Source of the DNA: Corynebacterium atrinae
Lineage (GTDB): Bacteria > Actinomycetota > Actinomycetes > Mycobacteriales > Mycobacteriaceae
Assembly (NCBI RefSeq): GCF_030408455.1
Contig: NZ_CP046977.1
Span: 62,001 to 126,000, forward strand
DNA: 64,000 bases
Reading direction: 5' to 3'
Under the pieces are notes generated by a model. It ran no database searches. It was not told where the DNA came from and worked only from the letters and a program-made list of their open reading frames with translations. Positions 42,987 to 51,729 of this stretch are shown piece by piece (position 1 is the stretch's first letter; each line of letters begins with the position of its first letter). A program made the position numbers and the translations under genes.

Positions 42987-44066
42987 CTAAACCGCAGGGA
43001 ACGGGTGCTCCCGATAGCGTTCCAGCAGTTCGTAGCCGTCGGCGCCGTAGATGGTGGGGACGGAGCTGGTGTGGGTGGTGAGGGTGTCGTCGAAGGGGAC
43101 GGCGGTGCCGTGGGAGAGGACGTGTTCGCTGGGGGTGAGTTGGCGGATGGCTACTCCGGCGATGCGGTCGGGGTGTTCGAAGACGGCGTTCCCGTAGATG
43201 AGGGGGTCGTGTTGGCCGTCATCGCCGACGAGGATCCATTGGATGTGGGGGTATTCGATGATGAGGTTCCGGAGTTGGACTTTTTTGTGTTCTTGGCCAG
43301 AGCGGAAGAGTCCGGTGGGGGTGGGTCCCCAGTCGGTGAGGAGCATGGGGCCGACGGGGAGGCCGTGTTTGACGAGGAAGGACTCGAGGGTGCCGTAGGT
43401 GTTCCAGGCGCCGGTGGAGAGGTAGAAGACGGGGGCGTCGGGGTGGTTGGCTAGCAGTTCGCGGTAGAACGCGGCCATGCCGGGGACGGGTTTGCGGGTG
43501 TTGGTGTGTCGGACCCAGGAGTTCCAGGCGGCGAGGAGGGCACGGGGGAGCCAGGTGACCATGACGGTGTCGTCGATGTCGGAGATGAGTCCGATCCGGG
43601 CGGTGGGGGCGACAATAAGCACCCGGGCCTGAACGGGTTCCGCTCCTTCGGCGTCGATGGTGACGGTGTGCCAGCCGGGTTCGAGGCCGTGGTTTTGGAT
43701 GAGGACGTCGATGTAGCCGTTGTCGTTGGTGCGGGAGTGAACCTCTACTGAGCCGATGCGCACGGTGACAGGTTGGTAACCGACCTGAATCGTAAAAAAC
43801 TGCCGCCAGCCGCGCCCGGCTTCCTCGCGGAGGTCTTTGAGGTTGCGGGGCGGGCGGTGGGCAGTTGGGGGAAGGATAGGCTCGTCGTCTTCGACGGTTG
43901 CGGCCGGGTTTTGCATGAGCACCCGTCCGAGGACGTGGACGCGGGTGGGGGATCCGTAGCCGGCGAAGTCGGTGATGGTGGGGCGCCAACCGGCTTTCGT
44001 CGATTGGCGCGTTCCCACTCGGTTGATGGTGCGTTCTACCTTGCGCGCAATGTCAGCCAGTCCCAT
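42987..44066 (-). CDS. App1-family phosphatidate phosphatase-like protein (DUF2183)
   Basis: A 359-residue protein. The HAD-like catalytic motif DIDDTVM lies near residue 165 (LISDIDDTVMVTWLPR), followed by VFYLSTGAWNTYGTLESFL and WILVGDDGQHDPLIY, the three motifs of the App1/DUF2183 family related to yeast phosphatidate phosphatase. The N-terminal 150 residues form a beta-rich domain (YQPVTVRIGSVEVHSRTNDNG). No signal peptide or membrane segment is seen. Action on phospholipid or a related phosphate ester is inferred from the family. It follows the symporter gene after 24 bases on the same strand. Confidence 0.87.
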   Translation of the reverse strand: MGLADIARKVERTINRVGTRQSTKAGWRPTITDFAGYGSPTRVHVLGRVLMQNPAATVEDDEPILPPTAHRPPRNLKDLREEAGRGWRQFFTIQVGYQPVTVRIGSVEVHSRTNDNGYIDVLIQNHGLEPGWHTVTIDAEGAEPVQARVLIVAPTARIGLISDIDDTVMVTWLPRALLAAWNSWVRHTNTRKPVPGMAAFYRELLANHPDAPVFYLSTGAWNTYGTLESFLVKHGLPVGPMLLTDWGPTPTGLFRSGQEHKKVQLRNLIIEYPHIQWILVGDDGQHDPLIYGNAVFEHPDRIAGVAIRQLTPSEHVLSHGTAVPFDDTLTTHTSSVPTIYGADGYELLERYREHPFPAV

Positions 44067-44090
44067 TGGCCCAACATTAGCTGAGCGGTC

Positions 44091-45449
44091 TTAGGCGCGA
44101 ACTGCGGCTTCCTCGGAGTCGGCGTCGAGGGAGGCGAGGGTGCCCTCTTCCCCGGCGTCCCAGGTCTCTTCGTCGAGGATGCCAGCTCGCTTGGCGACGA
44201 CCGCGGCAACCAGCGCCTGGCCCGTCACGTTGACGGCGGTGCGGCCCATGTCGATGATCGGCTCGGTGGCCAGGAGCAGACCGACACCGGCCAGCGGCAG
44301 GCCCAGGGTCGAGAGTACGAGGGTGAGCATGACGGTCGCGCCGGTGGTGCCGGCGGTGGCGGCGGAGCCGAGGACGGAGACGATGATGATGAGCAGGTAT
44401 TCAGTGATGCCCATCTCGATGCCGTAGAACTGGGCGACGAAGATAGCGGCGACGGCCGGGTAGACGGCGGCGCAGCCGTCCATCTTCGAGGTGGCGCCCA
44501 GCGGGATGGCGAAGGAGGCGTATTCGCGGGGCACGCCCATGCGCTCTTCGACGATCCGCTGGTTGACCGGCATGACGCCCATGGAGGAGCGAGTGACAAA
44601 GCCGAGCGAGGTCACGGGCCATACGCGGCGGAAGAAGCCGAGGACGGGCAGGCCGTTGAGCTTGAGCACGATGGGGTAGATGACGCCGATGACGATCGCC
44701 AGGCCAACGTAGATCGCCAGCACAAATGTGCCCAGGGAGCCCAGTGCTTCCCAGCCGTAGGTGGACACGGCCTTACCAATGAGTGCGGCGGTGCCGATCG
44801 GGGCGAGGCGGATGATCCACCAAAGGATGATCTGCACAACCTTGAGGAAGGACTCGGTGAAGCCAAGGAACGGCTCCGCAGCCTTGCCAGCTTTGACAGC
44901 GGCGATACCGATGGCCAGGGAGATGACCAGGAGCTGCAGCACGTTGAAGTTCAGTGCGAAGCCGCTGTCGTTGGCCGAGGCGCCCAGGCCCAGGATGTTG
45001 GAGGGCACGACGGAGTTGATGAAGCCGAGCCAGGAGCCCTGGGTGGTGGGTTCGGCGGCGGCGGAGGCGTCGACGCCGGTGTTGGAGCCGGGCTGCATGA
45101 TGAGGCCGACGCCGATGCCAGCAAGCACGGAGAAGAACGCCGTGATGGCGAACCACACGAGGGTGGAGACGGCCAGCTTCGCGGCATTAGTAACCTTCCG
45201 CAGATTGGCCACGGAGGTGACCACGGCGGCGAAGATGAGCGGCGGGATCATGAGTTTGAGCAGCTGGACGTAGGTGTTGCCGCCCCAGGTGAGGATGTCG
45301 GACAGCCAGCCGTGCTCGCCGTCGGGCAGTCCGGCGTCCATGGACCGGGCGACCAGTCCGAGGATGAGGCCGACAATCAGGCCAGCGATGACCTGGGCGC
45401 CGAAACCGGTGGACCAGGCCGGCAGCCGACGGGTAGTGCTGGTGGACAT
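44091..45449 (-). CDS. Dicarboxylate/amino acid:cation symporter (DAACS/GltP-DctA family)
   Basis: A 452-residue membrane carrier of the glutamate/C4-dicarboxylate family. Hallmarks are the serine-rich TRSSMGVMPVNQ hairpin region, PLGATSKMDGCAAVYP, and GATVMLTLVLSTLGLPLAGVGLLLATEPIIDMGRT with the substrate-binding transmembrane helix. It uses a cation gradient to import glutamate, succinate, malate or similar acids; which one is not decidable. AGGAGCTCGA precedes the ATG. Its promoter contains a copy of the lactate-regulator operator, suggesting joint control with lactate genes. Confidence 0.92.
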   Translation of the reverse strand: MSTSTTRRLPAWSTGFGAQVIAGLIVGLILGLVARSMDAGLPDGEHGWLSDILTWGGNTYVQLLKLMIPPLIFAAVVTSVANLRKVTNAAKLAVSTLVWFAITAFFSVLAGIGVGLIMQPGSNTGVDASAAAEPTTQGSWLGFINSVVPSNILGLGASANDSGFALNFNVLQLLVISLAIGIAAVKAGKAAEPFLGFTESFLKVVQIILWWIIRLAPIGTAALIGKAVSTYGWEALGSLGTFVLAIYVGLAIVIGVIYPIVLKLNGLPVLGFFRRVWPVTSLGFVTRSSMGVMPVNQRIVEERMGVPREYASFAIPLGATSKMDGCAAVYPAVAAIFVAQFYGIEMGITEYLLIIIVSVLGSAATAGTTGATVMLTLVLSTLGLPLAGVGLLLATEPIIDMGRTAVNVTGQALVAAVVAKRAGILDEETWDAGEEGTLASLDADSEEAAVRA

Positions 45450-45485
45450 TCGAGCTCCTTATGGAAAATTTTCTAGTTAATAGGC

Positions 45486-45515
45486 ATTATCTGCCCGTGG
45501 TCTGACCTTTGTCAA
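45486..45515 (-). promoter_or_regulatory. Symporter promoter with LldR-like operator
   Basis: On the minus strand a perfect TTGACA (45510-45515) is followed after 18 bases by GATAAT (45486-45491). The spacer contains, on the plus strand, TGGTCTGACCT (45498-45508), matching the lutABC operator TGGTCTGACCA at 10 of 11 bases. A second palindrome, AGACTG-GA-CAGTCT (45515-45528), lies just upstream. Confidence 0.65.
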
Positions 45516-45589
45516 GACTGGACAGTCTGGCATAAAAATACCAATCTGTCTATTACGGGTCGGGAAAGGCGTCGATACACTCGAAGGGT

Positions 45590-46255
45590 ATGAGCACACC
45601 CTACGACCAGGTTCCTGGAGTCGGTGCCCCGGCCCGCCGCGCCCTTCAGGATGCGGGGTACCCCGATCTCGAATCTCTCCACGGAATCTCCTACCCGGAC
45701 CTGTTAGCACTCCACGGCGTCGGTGCCCGCGGGCTGGAGCGCCTCCAGGCAGCACTTATCTCCCAAGGGCTTTCGCTTATCGACGCCCCCGCGTCCCCGG
45801 CGACCAGCACCATCGTCACCCGTGGGCACACTGGCACGTCGGCCAAGGACATCAAGACTCACCCGACGGCGGTCAGCCCGATCGACTTCGTCGACGGCCT
45901 CGACTCGCCTCGCCGGGTCAAGGATGGGCACCTGCTCCTGGAGCTTTTCGCCCGGGCCACCGATGGCGCGGAGGCGGTCATGTGGGGTCCCAGCATGATT
46001 GGTTATGGGCAGGCGCATTATCGCTACGCGACCGGGCGCGAGGGCGATACTTTCCAGATCGGCTTTAGCCCCCGCAAGGCCAAGCTCTCCTTGTACGGCT
46101 TGCAGGGGCATCCGCGCTCGGAGGAGTTGTTGGGGAAGCTGGGTAAGCATGCCACGGCCGTGTCGTGCGTGTATGTGAATAAGCCGGAGGACGTCGACCT
46201 CGGGATCCTGGAGGAACTTGTGAGGCATGCCTGGAAGGAAAGCAACCATGACTAG
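45590..46255 (+). CDS. Helix-hairpin-helix plus DUF1801 protein
   Basis: A 221-residue protein. The N-terminal 60 residues (VPGVGAPARRALQDAGYPDL and LLALHGVGARGLERLQ) form two helix-hairpin-helix-like motifs of the kind that bind DNA. The C-terminal part (AEAVMWGPSMIGYGQAHYRY and FQIGFSPRKAKLSLY) is a DUF1801 domain, of unknown function. TACACT lies 8 bases before the ATG. The following gene overlaps its stop by eight bases, so both are translated together. Confidence 0.85.
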   Translation: MSTPYDQVPGVGAPARRALQDAGYPDLESLHGISYPDLLALHGVGARGLERLQAALISQGLSLIDAPASPATSTIVTRGHTGTSAKDIKTHPTAVSPIDFVDGLDSPRRVKDGHLLLELFARATDGAEAVMWGPSMIGYGQAHYRYATGREGDTFQIGFSPRKAKLSLYGLQGHPRSEELLGKLGKHATAVSCVYVNKPEDVDLGILEELVRHAWKESNHD

Positions 46256-46793
46256 CACTTACCTTGATGGGGATAGCCTAGCGGTGCTTCGCGGGCTCGT
46301 CGGCACGCAGGTGCACGGGTACGGCACGGACCTGGAGGTGGATGAAGGCGTCGGGGCTTTCGGGGCGTGGGTGCGCACGGAGCTGGGGTACGTCCAGCTC
46401 GAGTACGTGGAGACGGTCATCGATTTCGCGGCAGGGGAACGGGTTGAGTCCGTGTTGCGGGTGAGCCCGCCAACGCAGAGCAGTCCTGGTGGGGATGAGT
46501 ACGAGCTGGAAGGCCAGATCACTGCCATCGCGCGGGTCCAGGACGGCATCACTCAGATTGGTATGCCGGCGGGGGAGAAGGAATGGGAATGGTGGCGGGA
46601 CAGCGGCATTCGTTTCACGCTCGGCAATGGGCAGGAGCTGCTCATTCATTGTGCCTCGCCGGTTAACGTCGAGGTGGTGATGCAGGCGGGGCCGGCGGGC
46701 ACGCTGGTGCCGCGTTCGGCAGGGCGGGTGTATCAGGAGGGAGAAAAGCGCCGATACGTCTACGAGCGGCGCGAGGTAGTGCTCGAGCCTTAA
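46248..46793 (+). CDS. Conserved protein of unknown function
   Basis: A 181-residue soluble protein, mostly predicted beta strand, which I do not recognise. ATG 46248 is preferred to an upstream ATG because it follows GGAAGGAAAGCAACC and overlaps the preceding stop by eight bases. Features include FGAWVRTELGYVQLEYVETV, a GITQIGMPAGEKEWEWWRDSG segment and a basic C-terminus (EGEKRRYVYERREVVL). It is cotranscribed with the DUF1801 gene. Its stop interlocks with the convergent GNAT gene (TTAA). Confidence 0.75.
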   Translation: MTSTYLDGDSLAVLRGLVGTQVHGYGTDLEVDEGVGAFGAWVRTELGYVQLEYVETVIDFAAGERVESVLRVSPPTQSSPGGDEYELEGQITAIARVQDGITQIGMPAGEKEWEWWRDSGIRFTLGNGQELLIHCASPVNVEVVMQAGPAGTLVPRSAGRVYQEGEKRRYVYERREVVLEP

Positions 46794-47296
46794 AGGTAGA
46801 ACGCCTGGTGGTAGGTGACGGTGCCGAGGGGGACGGCGGCATCGCTCAGCGGGATGGCCAGGAAGTAGGATTGGTCCACGCCGGGGAAGGTGAGTTCTTC
46901 GTAGCGGTCGAAGCCGAAGCGCTGGTAGAAGGTGGGATCGCCGAGTACGACGGCACCACCGGCATCGATCCCACGGAGTTCTTCCAGCGCTCGCGCCATG
47001 AGTTCGGAGCCGATTCCTGCGCCTTGGCGATCGGGGTCGACGCTGATCGGGCCGATGCCGAACCATTTCTCGCGTCCATCCTCGACGCGGACTGGGGAGG
47101 CGGCGATGTGGCCGACGACGGAGGCACCTTTGACGGCGATGAGGGAGAGAGTTAAGGCGTCGGTGTCGCGAAGCATGTCGACGATGTCGGACTCTTTTTG
47201 CTCGGAGTACGGCACATCCCTGAACGCGCGGAGGGTGAGATCCCGGATGGCCGAGATGTCCGCCTCCGTCTCCTGTCGAATGGTGAAGGTGTCCAT
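46790..47296 (-). CDS. GNAT-family N-acetyltransferase (YhbS-like)
   Basis: A 168-residue GCN5-related acetyltransferase. The acetyl-CoA-binding motif is QGAGIGSELMARALEEL (near residues 90-106), preceded by the beta strand WFGIGPISVDPDRQ. The C-terminal GDPTFYQRFGFDRYEELTFP is typical of the YhbS subgroup. The acceptor is unknown. It is convergent with the unknown gene upstream in coordinates and lies just after the glycosylase gene on the same strand. Confidence 0.9.
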   Translation of the reverse strand: MDTFTIRQETEADISAIRDLTLRAFRDVPYSEQKESDIVDMLRDTDALTLSLIAVKGASVVGHIAASPVRVEDGREKWFGIGPISVDPDRQGAGIGSELMARALEELRGIDAGGAVVLGDPTFYQRFGFDRYEELTFPGVDQSYFLAIPLSDAAVPLGTVTYHQAFYL

Positions 47297-47305
47297 GGCT
47301 GCATC

Positions 47306-47854
47306 TTACGCGGGTGGTCGGTGGCGCCGTCCCGAGACGGTTGCGTGGCCGGGGATCCAGAAGCGCAGCGGGGCGTCGGTGTTTTTGGTGATCCCGATGC
47401 GGGGTCCGCGCACCCATTCCACCTCTTCCGGAGACTCCGTGATCTCCGGCTGGGCGCCGTTATCGCTCAAGTTCAAGCCCAGGGCGCGGCCGAGATTTCC
47501 GGGCCCTTGCGCCAGCCGGTGGAAGGGCACCTCGCCGCGCCGCTCCTGCGCCAGTGACACGCCGCTGGTCACCTCCCCGGCCCGCAGTAAACAGCCCTGG
47601 CCGGTGCCAACCGGTGCGCACACGAGGTTGCCGGCCCGGTGGATGCCGTAGGAAAGGTAGACGTAGAGGCGCCCGGGCGGCCCAAACATCGCGGCGTTGC
47701 GTGGGGTCTGGCCACGATAGGTGTGGGCGGCTTCGTCCTCGCTGCCCAGGTAGGCCTCCACCTCCGTAAGTCGCACGCCGACACCGTGGATGTGGATTGT
47801 CGCGCCGAGCAACTGCGGGGCGACGACGTCGGCTGGTGCGGAGAAGTCGATCAT
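47306..47854 (-). CDS. DNA-3-methyladenine glycosylase (MPG/AAG family)
   Basis: A 182-residue base-excision repair enzyme that removes alkylated purines. Family motifs are RLTEVEAYLGSEDEAAHTYRG (with the catalytic Glu), RNAAMFGPPGRLYVYLSYG and PGNLGRALGLNLSDNG. The start is ATG 47854, which gives the family N-terminus MIDFSAPADVVAPQLLG; an ATG 14 codons upstream lies in the promoter area. TACACT is 8 bases upstream. It is divergent from the HAD hydrolase with 32 bases between starts. Confidence 0.92.
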   Translation of the reverse strand: MIDFSAPADVVAPQLLGATIHIHGVGVRLTEVEAYLGSEDEAAHTYRGQTPRNAAMFGPPGRLYVYLSYGIHRAGNLVCAPVGTGQGCLLRAGEVTSGVSLAQERRGEVPFHRLAQGPGNLGRALGLNLSDNGAQPEITESPEEVEWVRGPRIGITKNTDAPLRFWIPGHATVSGRRHRPPA

Positions 47855-47886
47855 GGGGCTTGAGTGTATTTCCGTAGAGTGGGGCC

Positions 47887-48468
47887 ATGACTGCACTGCT
47901 GTTTGATCTCTTCGGCGTGTTGCTCAAAGAACGCACGGACGCCGGTCGCCGTCGCGTCGAGCGCGCCATCGGCGCAGATGAAAACATGTGGCCGATCTAC
48001 GATGAGCTACGCCCTGCCTACAACGTCGGCGATGTCAGCGACGAGCGCTTCTGGCGCCAGCTCCAAATCCGCGCCGGGTTGGAGACCATCGACATCGCCG
48101 AAGCGATTGCCGCGGACTGGGAGTCCACGTCCGCGGCGGATCCGGAAATGGTCGCCCTGGTGAAAGAGCTTTTCGACGCCCGCGTCAGGCTCGGCATCCT
48201 CACCAACATTCCGGCGGGGCTGGCGAAGCAGGTCCGGGCCGAGCACACATGGATCGATAGCTTCGATGCGGTCACCTTGTCCTGTGATATCGGGGTGGCC
48301 AAGCCGGACCCCCGAGCCTTCGCCGTCGCGGCGGCGGCATTGAATGTTGCACCGAAGGAAGTTCTCTACTTTGATGCTGATCCTATTAACGTGGCTGCCG
48401 CGAACGAATCTGGGCTCAAAGCCCTGCTGTTTACCGGCACCGAATCCGTCCGAAAGGTTCTCCCGTGA
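47887..48468 (+). CDS. HAD-superfamily hydrolase
   Basis: A 193-residue phosphatase-like protein. Motif I is FDLFGVLL with the nucleophile aspartate at residue 7, motif II is ILTNIP, motif III the lysine in GVAKPDPRAF, and motif IV FDADP. The usual second motif I aspartate (DxD) is replaced by Phe-Gly, as in some epoxide-hydrolase or dehalogenase-like HADs. TAGAGT lies 6 bases before the ATG. The next gene overlaps its stop (GTGA). Confidence 0.88.
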   Translation: MTALLFDLFGVLLKERTDAGRRRVERAIGADENMWPIYDELRPAYNVGDVSDERFWRQLQIRAGLETIDIAEAIAADWESTSAADPEMVALVKELFDARVRLGILTNIPAGLAKQVRAEHTWIDSFDAVTLSCDIGVAKPDPRAFAVAAAALNVAPKEVLYFDADPINVAAANESGLKALLFTGTESVRKVLP

Positions 48469-48971
48469 TCCTCGAATTTGAAGGAAAGACCCCCCAGATT
48501 CACCCCAGCGCCTGGGTGGCACCCACGGCCGTTGTCATCGGTGATGTGGAGATCGGCCCCGACTCCTCCGTGTTTTATGGCGCCGTCCTGCGCGGGGACG
48601 TCAACAAGATTCGGATTGGCGCACGAACGAACATCCAGGACAACTCGGTGTTGCATGTCGACGCGGATGCGCCCTGCACGCTGGGCGACGACGTCACGGT
48701 CGGGCACATGGCGCTGGTTCACGGCACGACAGTGGGTAATGGCACCCTCGTCGGGATGAAGTCGGCGCTGCTCTCGGGTTCGGTCGTGGGAAAGGGCGCG
48801 CTCATTGCGGCCGGGGCGGTGGTGCTGGAGGGCCAGGAGATCCCGGATCGCTCCCTGGCCGCTGGGGTACCGGCAAAGGTGCGCCGCGAGCTCAGCGAGG
48901 AGCAATCCGCCAGCTTCATTCCCCACGCCGGGCGCTACGTCGATCTGGCGAAGCGGCACGCCGAGATTTAG
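48465..48971 (+). CDS. Gamma-class carbonic anhydrase family protein
   Basis: A 168-residue left-handed beta-helix protein of the hexapeptide-repeat type. Metal ligands appear as H in NSVLHVD, H in [11 protein letters not shown] (two histidines), matching the three-histidine zinc/iron site of gamma carbonic anhydrases (YrdA/PaaY group). [17 protein letters not shown] is the family core. Translation starts at GTG 48465, overlapping the HAD stop. Its stop interlocks with panC (TTAG). Activity in CO2 hydration is plausible but many relatives are inactive. Confidence 0.9.
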   Translation: MILEFEGKTPQIHPSAWVAPTAVVIGDVEIGPDSSVFYGAVLRGDVNKIRIGARTNIQDNSVLHVDADAPCTLGDDVTVGHMALVHGTTVGNGTLVGMKSALLSGSVVGKGALIAAGAVVLEGQEIPDRSLAAGVPAKVRRELSEEQSASFIPHAGRYVDLAKRHAEI

Positions 48972-49777
48972 AGCCGTCGGTTGTCGATGAGCCTGGTCCC
49001 ACCCACATAGATCGCCGCCACGGCTAGGTCACCGGGGCTGGGGGTGTCCACGGGCAGGAGGGTCGCGGGATCGACGACCTCGAGGTGGTCGAGCTCCACG
49101 CCCTCGGCGTCGGCGAGATCCGCACGGACCTGCGCCAGCGGAGCCCCGGCGCTCAGGGCGTCCAATGCCCGCGGCAAAGCGAGAGCCTGCGCCCGCGTGA
49201 CCGGAGTGAGGTGCTGGTTGCGGCTCGATTCGGCGAGGCCGTCAGTGCCGCGGATGATGGGGACAGGCCGGATGGCCACGTCGAGGTTGAGGTCGGCAAC
49301 GAGGCGCTGGATGATGGCCAGTTGCTGGGCATCCTTCTCCCCGAAATAGGCGCGCTGGGGTCGCACGAGGAGGAAGAGCTTGGTCACCACGGTGGCCACG
49401 CCGTCGAAGTGCCCGGGTCGGGAGGCACCCTCGAGGCGGGAGCCCATGTCGCCGGTGCGGACCCAGATCTCCGGGAGCCCGCCCGGGTACATCTCCTCCA
49501 CGCTGGGGGCGAAGACGGCATCAACCCCCAAGGCGCTGAGGAAGGCGACATCAGAGGTGAGGTCACGTGGGTAGTCGCGGTAGTCGGCGCAATCGCCAAG
49601 GTCAGTGAACTGCAGTGGGTTGACGAAGATGCTCACCACGACCGTGTCGTTTTCTGAGCGCGCGCGGCGGACCAATTCGCCGTGGCCGTGATGCAGGGCG
49701 CCCATGGTGGGCACTAGGCCGACCTCCCCGGCGGGAGTGAAGGAGCGCAGTTCGGAGATGGTGCGCAGCACCTGCAT
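48968..49777 (-). CDS. panC: Pantothenate synthetase PanC
   Basis: A 269-residue ligase joining pantoate and beta-alanine with ATP to give pantothenate, the vitamin B5 precursor of CoA. The HIGH-like nucleotide motif is [15 protein letters not shown] (near residues 24-38), and [15 protein letters not shown] and [10 protein letters not shown] are family motifs. The start is ATG 49777, whose A is also the last base of the panB stop (TAATG), so the genes are coupled. Its stop interlocks with the carbonic-anhydrase gene. Confidence 0.95.
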   Translation of the reverse strand: MQVLRTISELRSFTPAGEVGLVPTMGALHHGHGELVRRARSENDTVVVSIFVNPLQFTDLGDCADYRDYPRDLTSDVAFLSALGVDAVFAPSVEEMYPGGLPEIWVRTGDMGSRLEGASRPGHFDGVATVVTKLFLLVRPQRAYFGEKDAQQLAIIQRLVADLNLDVAIRPVPIIRGTDGLAESSRNQHLTPVTRAQALALPRALDALSAGAPLAQVRADLADAEGVELDHLEVVDPATLLPVDTPSPGDLAVAAIYVGGTRLIDNRRL

Positions 49778-50574
49778 TAGAAGGACTCCGCCTCGGAGGG
49801 GAAGGAAGAGCTTTCGACATCCGTGCGATAGGCGCGGGCGGCGTCGAGAAGCAGCCCACCCAGGTCGGCGTAGGAGCGGACGAACTTTGGTGTCTTGCCG
49901 CGGCCGAGGCCGAAGGCGTCGGTCCACACGAGGATCTGGCCGTCGCAGTCAGGTCCGGCGCCGATGCCGATGGTGACGATGTCCAGCTGGGAGGTGACCT
50001 CCGCAGCGACGGCGGCGGGGACCATTTCCAGGACGACGGCGAAGGCGCCGGCTTCCTGGACGGCGCGGGCGTCGGCAAGCACTCGTTGGGCGCTGTCCCC
50101 GCGGCCTTGGACGACGTGCCCGCCGAGGGCGTGTTCGGACTGCGGTGTGTAGCCGATGTGGCCGACGACGGGGATGCCGGCGTCGACCAGCGTGCGGATG
50201 GTGGGGGCCACCTCGACGCCGCCTTCGAGCTTGACGCCGTGGACGCCGGTTTCCTTCATGAAGCGCACGGCGGTCGCCAGCGCCTGGGCGGGGCCGGCCT
50301 CGTAGCTGCCGAAGGGCAGGTCGGCGACGACGAAGGCGCGCTGGGTGGCTCCGGCGACGGCGCGGGACATGGTGATCAGCTCATCGGTAGTGATCGACAG
50401 CGTCGAAGGCTGGCCCAAGACAACGTTGGCGGCGGAATCACCGACGAGGAGGAGGTCGATACCAGCCTCGTCGAAGATGGTGGCCGTGAGGGCGTCATAA
50501 CTGGTCAGGCAAGAAATCTTGCGGCCCTCGGCCTTGGCCTGGGCAAAGTGGCGCGTGCGCATCCGTGCAGACAT
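49777..50574 (-). CDS. panB: 3-methyl-2-oxobutanoate hydroxymethyltransferase PanB
   Basis: A 265-residue enzyme transferring a hydroxymethyl group to alpha-ketoisovalerate, the first committed step to pantothenate. Visible motifs are [18 protein letters not shown] (metal-binding Asp), [25 protein letters not shown] and [24 protein letters not shown] lies 8 bases before the ATG, so it may have its own leaderless promoter although a regulator gene ends only 22 bases upstream. panC follows with a shared base. Confidence 0.95.
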   Translation of the reverse strand: MSARMRTRHFAQAKAEGRKISCLTSYDALTATIFDEAGIDLLLVGDSAANVVLGQPSTLSITTDELITMSRAVAGATQRAFVVADLPFGSYEAGPAQALATAVRFMKETGVHGVKLEGGVEVAPTIRTLVDAGIPVVGHIGYTPQSEHALGGHVVQGRGDSAQRVLADARAVQEAGAFAVVLEMVPAAVAAEVTSQLDIVTIGIGAGPDCDGQILVWTDAFGLGRGKTPKFVRSYADLGGLLLDAARAYRTDVESSSFPSEAESF

Positions 50575-50596
50575 GGCTCATGAGTATAGACGGGAT

Positions 50597-51661
50597 TTAC
50601 ACGGTGACCATGCCCAATGGCTCACGGAGCAGCTGATCCAGGGCGACGGCTCGGGCGATGGCGCGGACGATCTCGCGGTGGGTCGGGATCATGCGCAGCT
50701 CGATGTCGTTATCGCCGAGCGCGGCGCGGGCGGCGCTGGCGAAGAGCTTCGGGGCGGCCGGGTCGTCGATAAACGCGCTACCAGCGACAACAATGGTGGA
50801 GGGGCGGTGCTCCCGGGCGAGTTCGGCGGTGAGCTCGCCGAGTTGGCGGGCGCGGGCATCGAGCAGCGGGCGCGCGGCAGGGTTGTTCACGGCCGCGGTC
50901 AGGGAGGGATACTTGCCCTTGAGCACCCCAGCGGTGGACAAAGCGGCGCTGGCGGCGGGCAGGTTGAGCTGCGAGACGCCCGCGTCGTTGGCCACGGCCG
51001 CCCCAAGCGAGTCGTCGGCGAATAACGCCAGGGTGGGGGAGGGATTAATGGGCAGCTCGGTGGATTGCACTTCGGAGCCGAGGATCGCGGGGACAGCGGC
51101 GGAGACGACGACGGGGACGGAGAATTGGTAGCGCAGGCGGCCCGCGAAGTCGACGCCCTGCCACCCCAGGTTGGGGGCGTCGACGATGCCATCGCGGCTG
51201 ACGTGCCCGGATGTGGTCACGCCCACCGAGACCAGCGGCCGGTCCAGGCCCGCGGTGAGGCGGTTGAGTCCGGCCATGACGTGCTCGATGAAGTCGCTTT
51301 CCGACAGTCGCGCGACCGGCGTCGGCACATCCGCGTCGCGGATCGTGCGCCCACGGGTATCAAAAAGCCCGATGTAGGTGGTCGAGGTGCCTACCGAAAT
51401 GCCCGCGTGCAGCCACCCGCTGGGGGCCAGCTCCAGCGGAATGGTGGGGCGACCGCGACCCTGGGAGTGGGTGAGGTCGGTGCGTTGATGGACCAGCCCG
51501 GCGTCGATAAGCGAAGCGACCGCGCGGGTGATCGTGGGCTGGGACAGTCCGGTGGCCTCGACCAGTTCGCTCCGGGTGACAATGTGGTGGAGGCGGATGT
51601 GATGGAGGCACTTGGCCGCGGGGGTGCGCGGACGTGAGAAGACGGTGCCTGCAGTGGTCAT
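50597..51661 (-). CDS. ROK-family transcriptional regulator
   Basis: A 354-residue protein with an N-terminal winged helix (IVTRSELVEATGLSQPTIT, then RAVASLIDAGLV, residues 27-57) and a sugar-kinase-like ROK domain. ISVGTSTTYIGLFDTRG is the phosphate-1 region, but the ROK zinc cysteine motif is not evident and the kinase DxG is changed, so it likely acts only as a regulator. TAGGAT lies 6 bases before the ATG, and TAGAC-N6-GTCTA palindromes flank the promoter. It sits between an MFS exporter gene and panB on one strand. Confidence 0.85.
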   Translation of the reverse strand: MTTAGTVFSRPRTPAAKCLHHIRLHHIVTRSELVEATGLSQPTITRAVASLIDAGLVHQRTDLTHSQGRGRPTIPLELAPSGWLHAGISVGTSTTYIGLFDTRGRTIRDADVPTPVARLSESDFIEHVMAGLNRLTAGLDRPLVSVGVTTSGHVSRDGIVDAPNLGWQGVDFAGRLRYQFSVPVVVSAAVPAILGSEVQSTELPINPSPTLALFADDSLGAAVANDAGVSQLNLPAASAALSTAGVLKGKYPSLTAAVNNPAARPLLDARARQLGELTAELAREHRPSTIVVAGSAFIDDPAAPKLFASAARAALGDNDIELRMIPTHREIVRAIARAVALDQLLREPLGMVTV

Positions 51662-51679
51662 GTTGGCATCCTACATCCA

Positions 51680-51699
51680 ATTAGACCATGCCGTCTAAT
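51680..51699. promoter_or_regulatory. Operator ATTAGAC-N6-GTCTAAT in the ROK gene promoter
   Basis: A perfect 7-6-7 palindrome. On the minus strand it overlaps the expected -35 of the ROK gene (-10 TAGGAT next to the ATG), so the regulator probably represses itself. Confidence 0.65.
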
Positions 51700-51714
51700 C
51701 CAACTGCTATAATC

Positions 51715-51729
51715 TAGACCACTTAGTCT
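51715..51729. promoter_or_regulatory. Second half-conserved operator TAGAC-N6-GTCT
   Basis: Same half sites and same 6-base spacing as the operator at 51680, centred 32-33 bases away, at the end of the MFS gene. Two sites about three helical turns apart suit cooperative binding. Confidence 0.5.
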
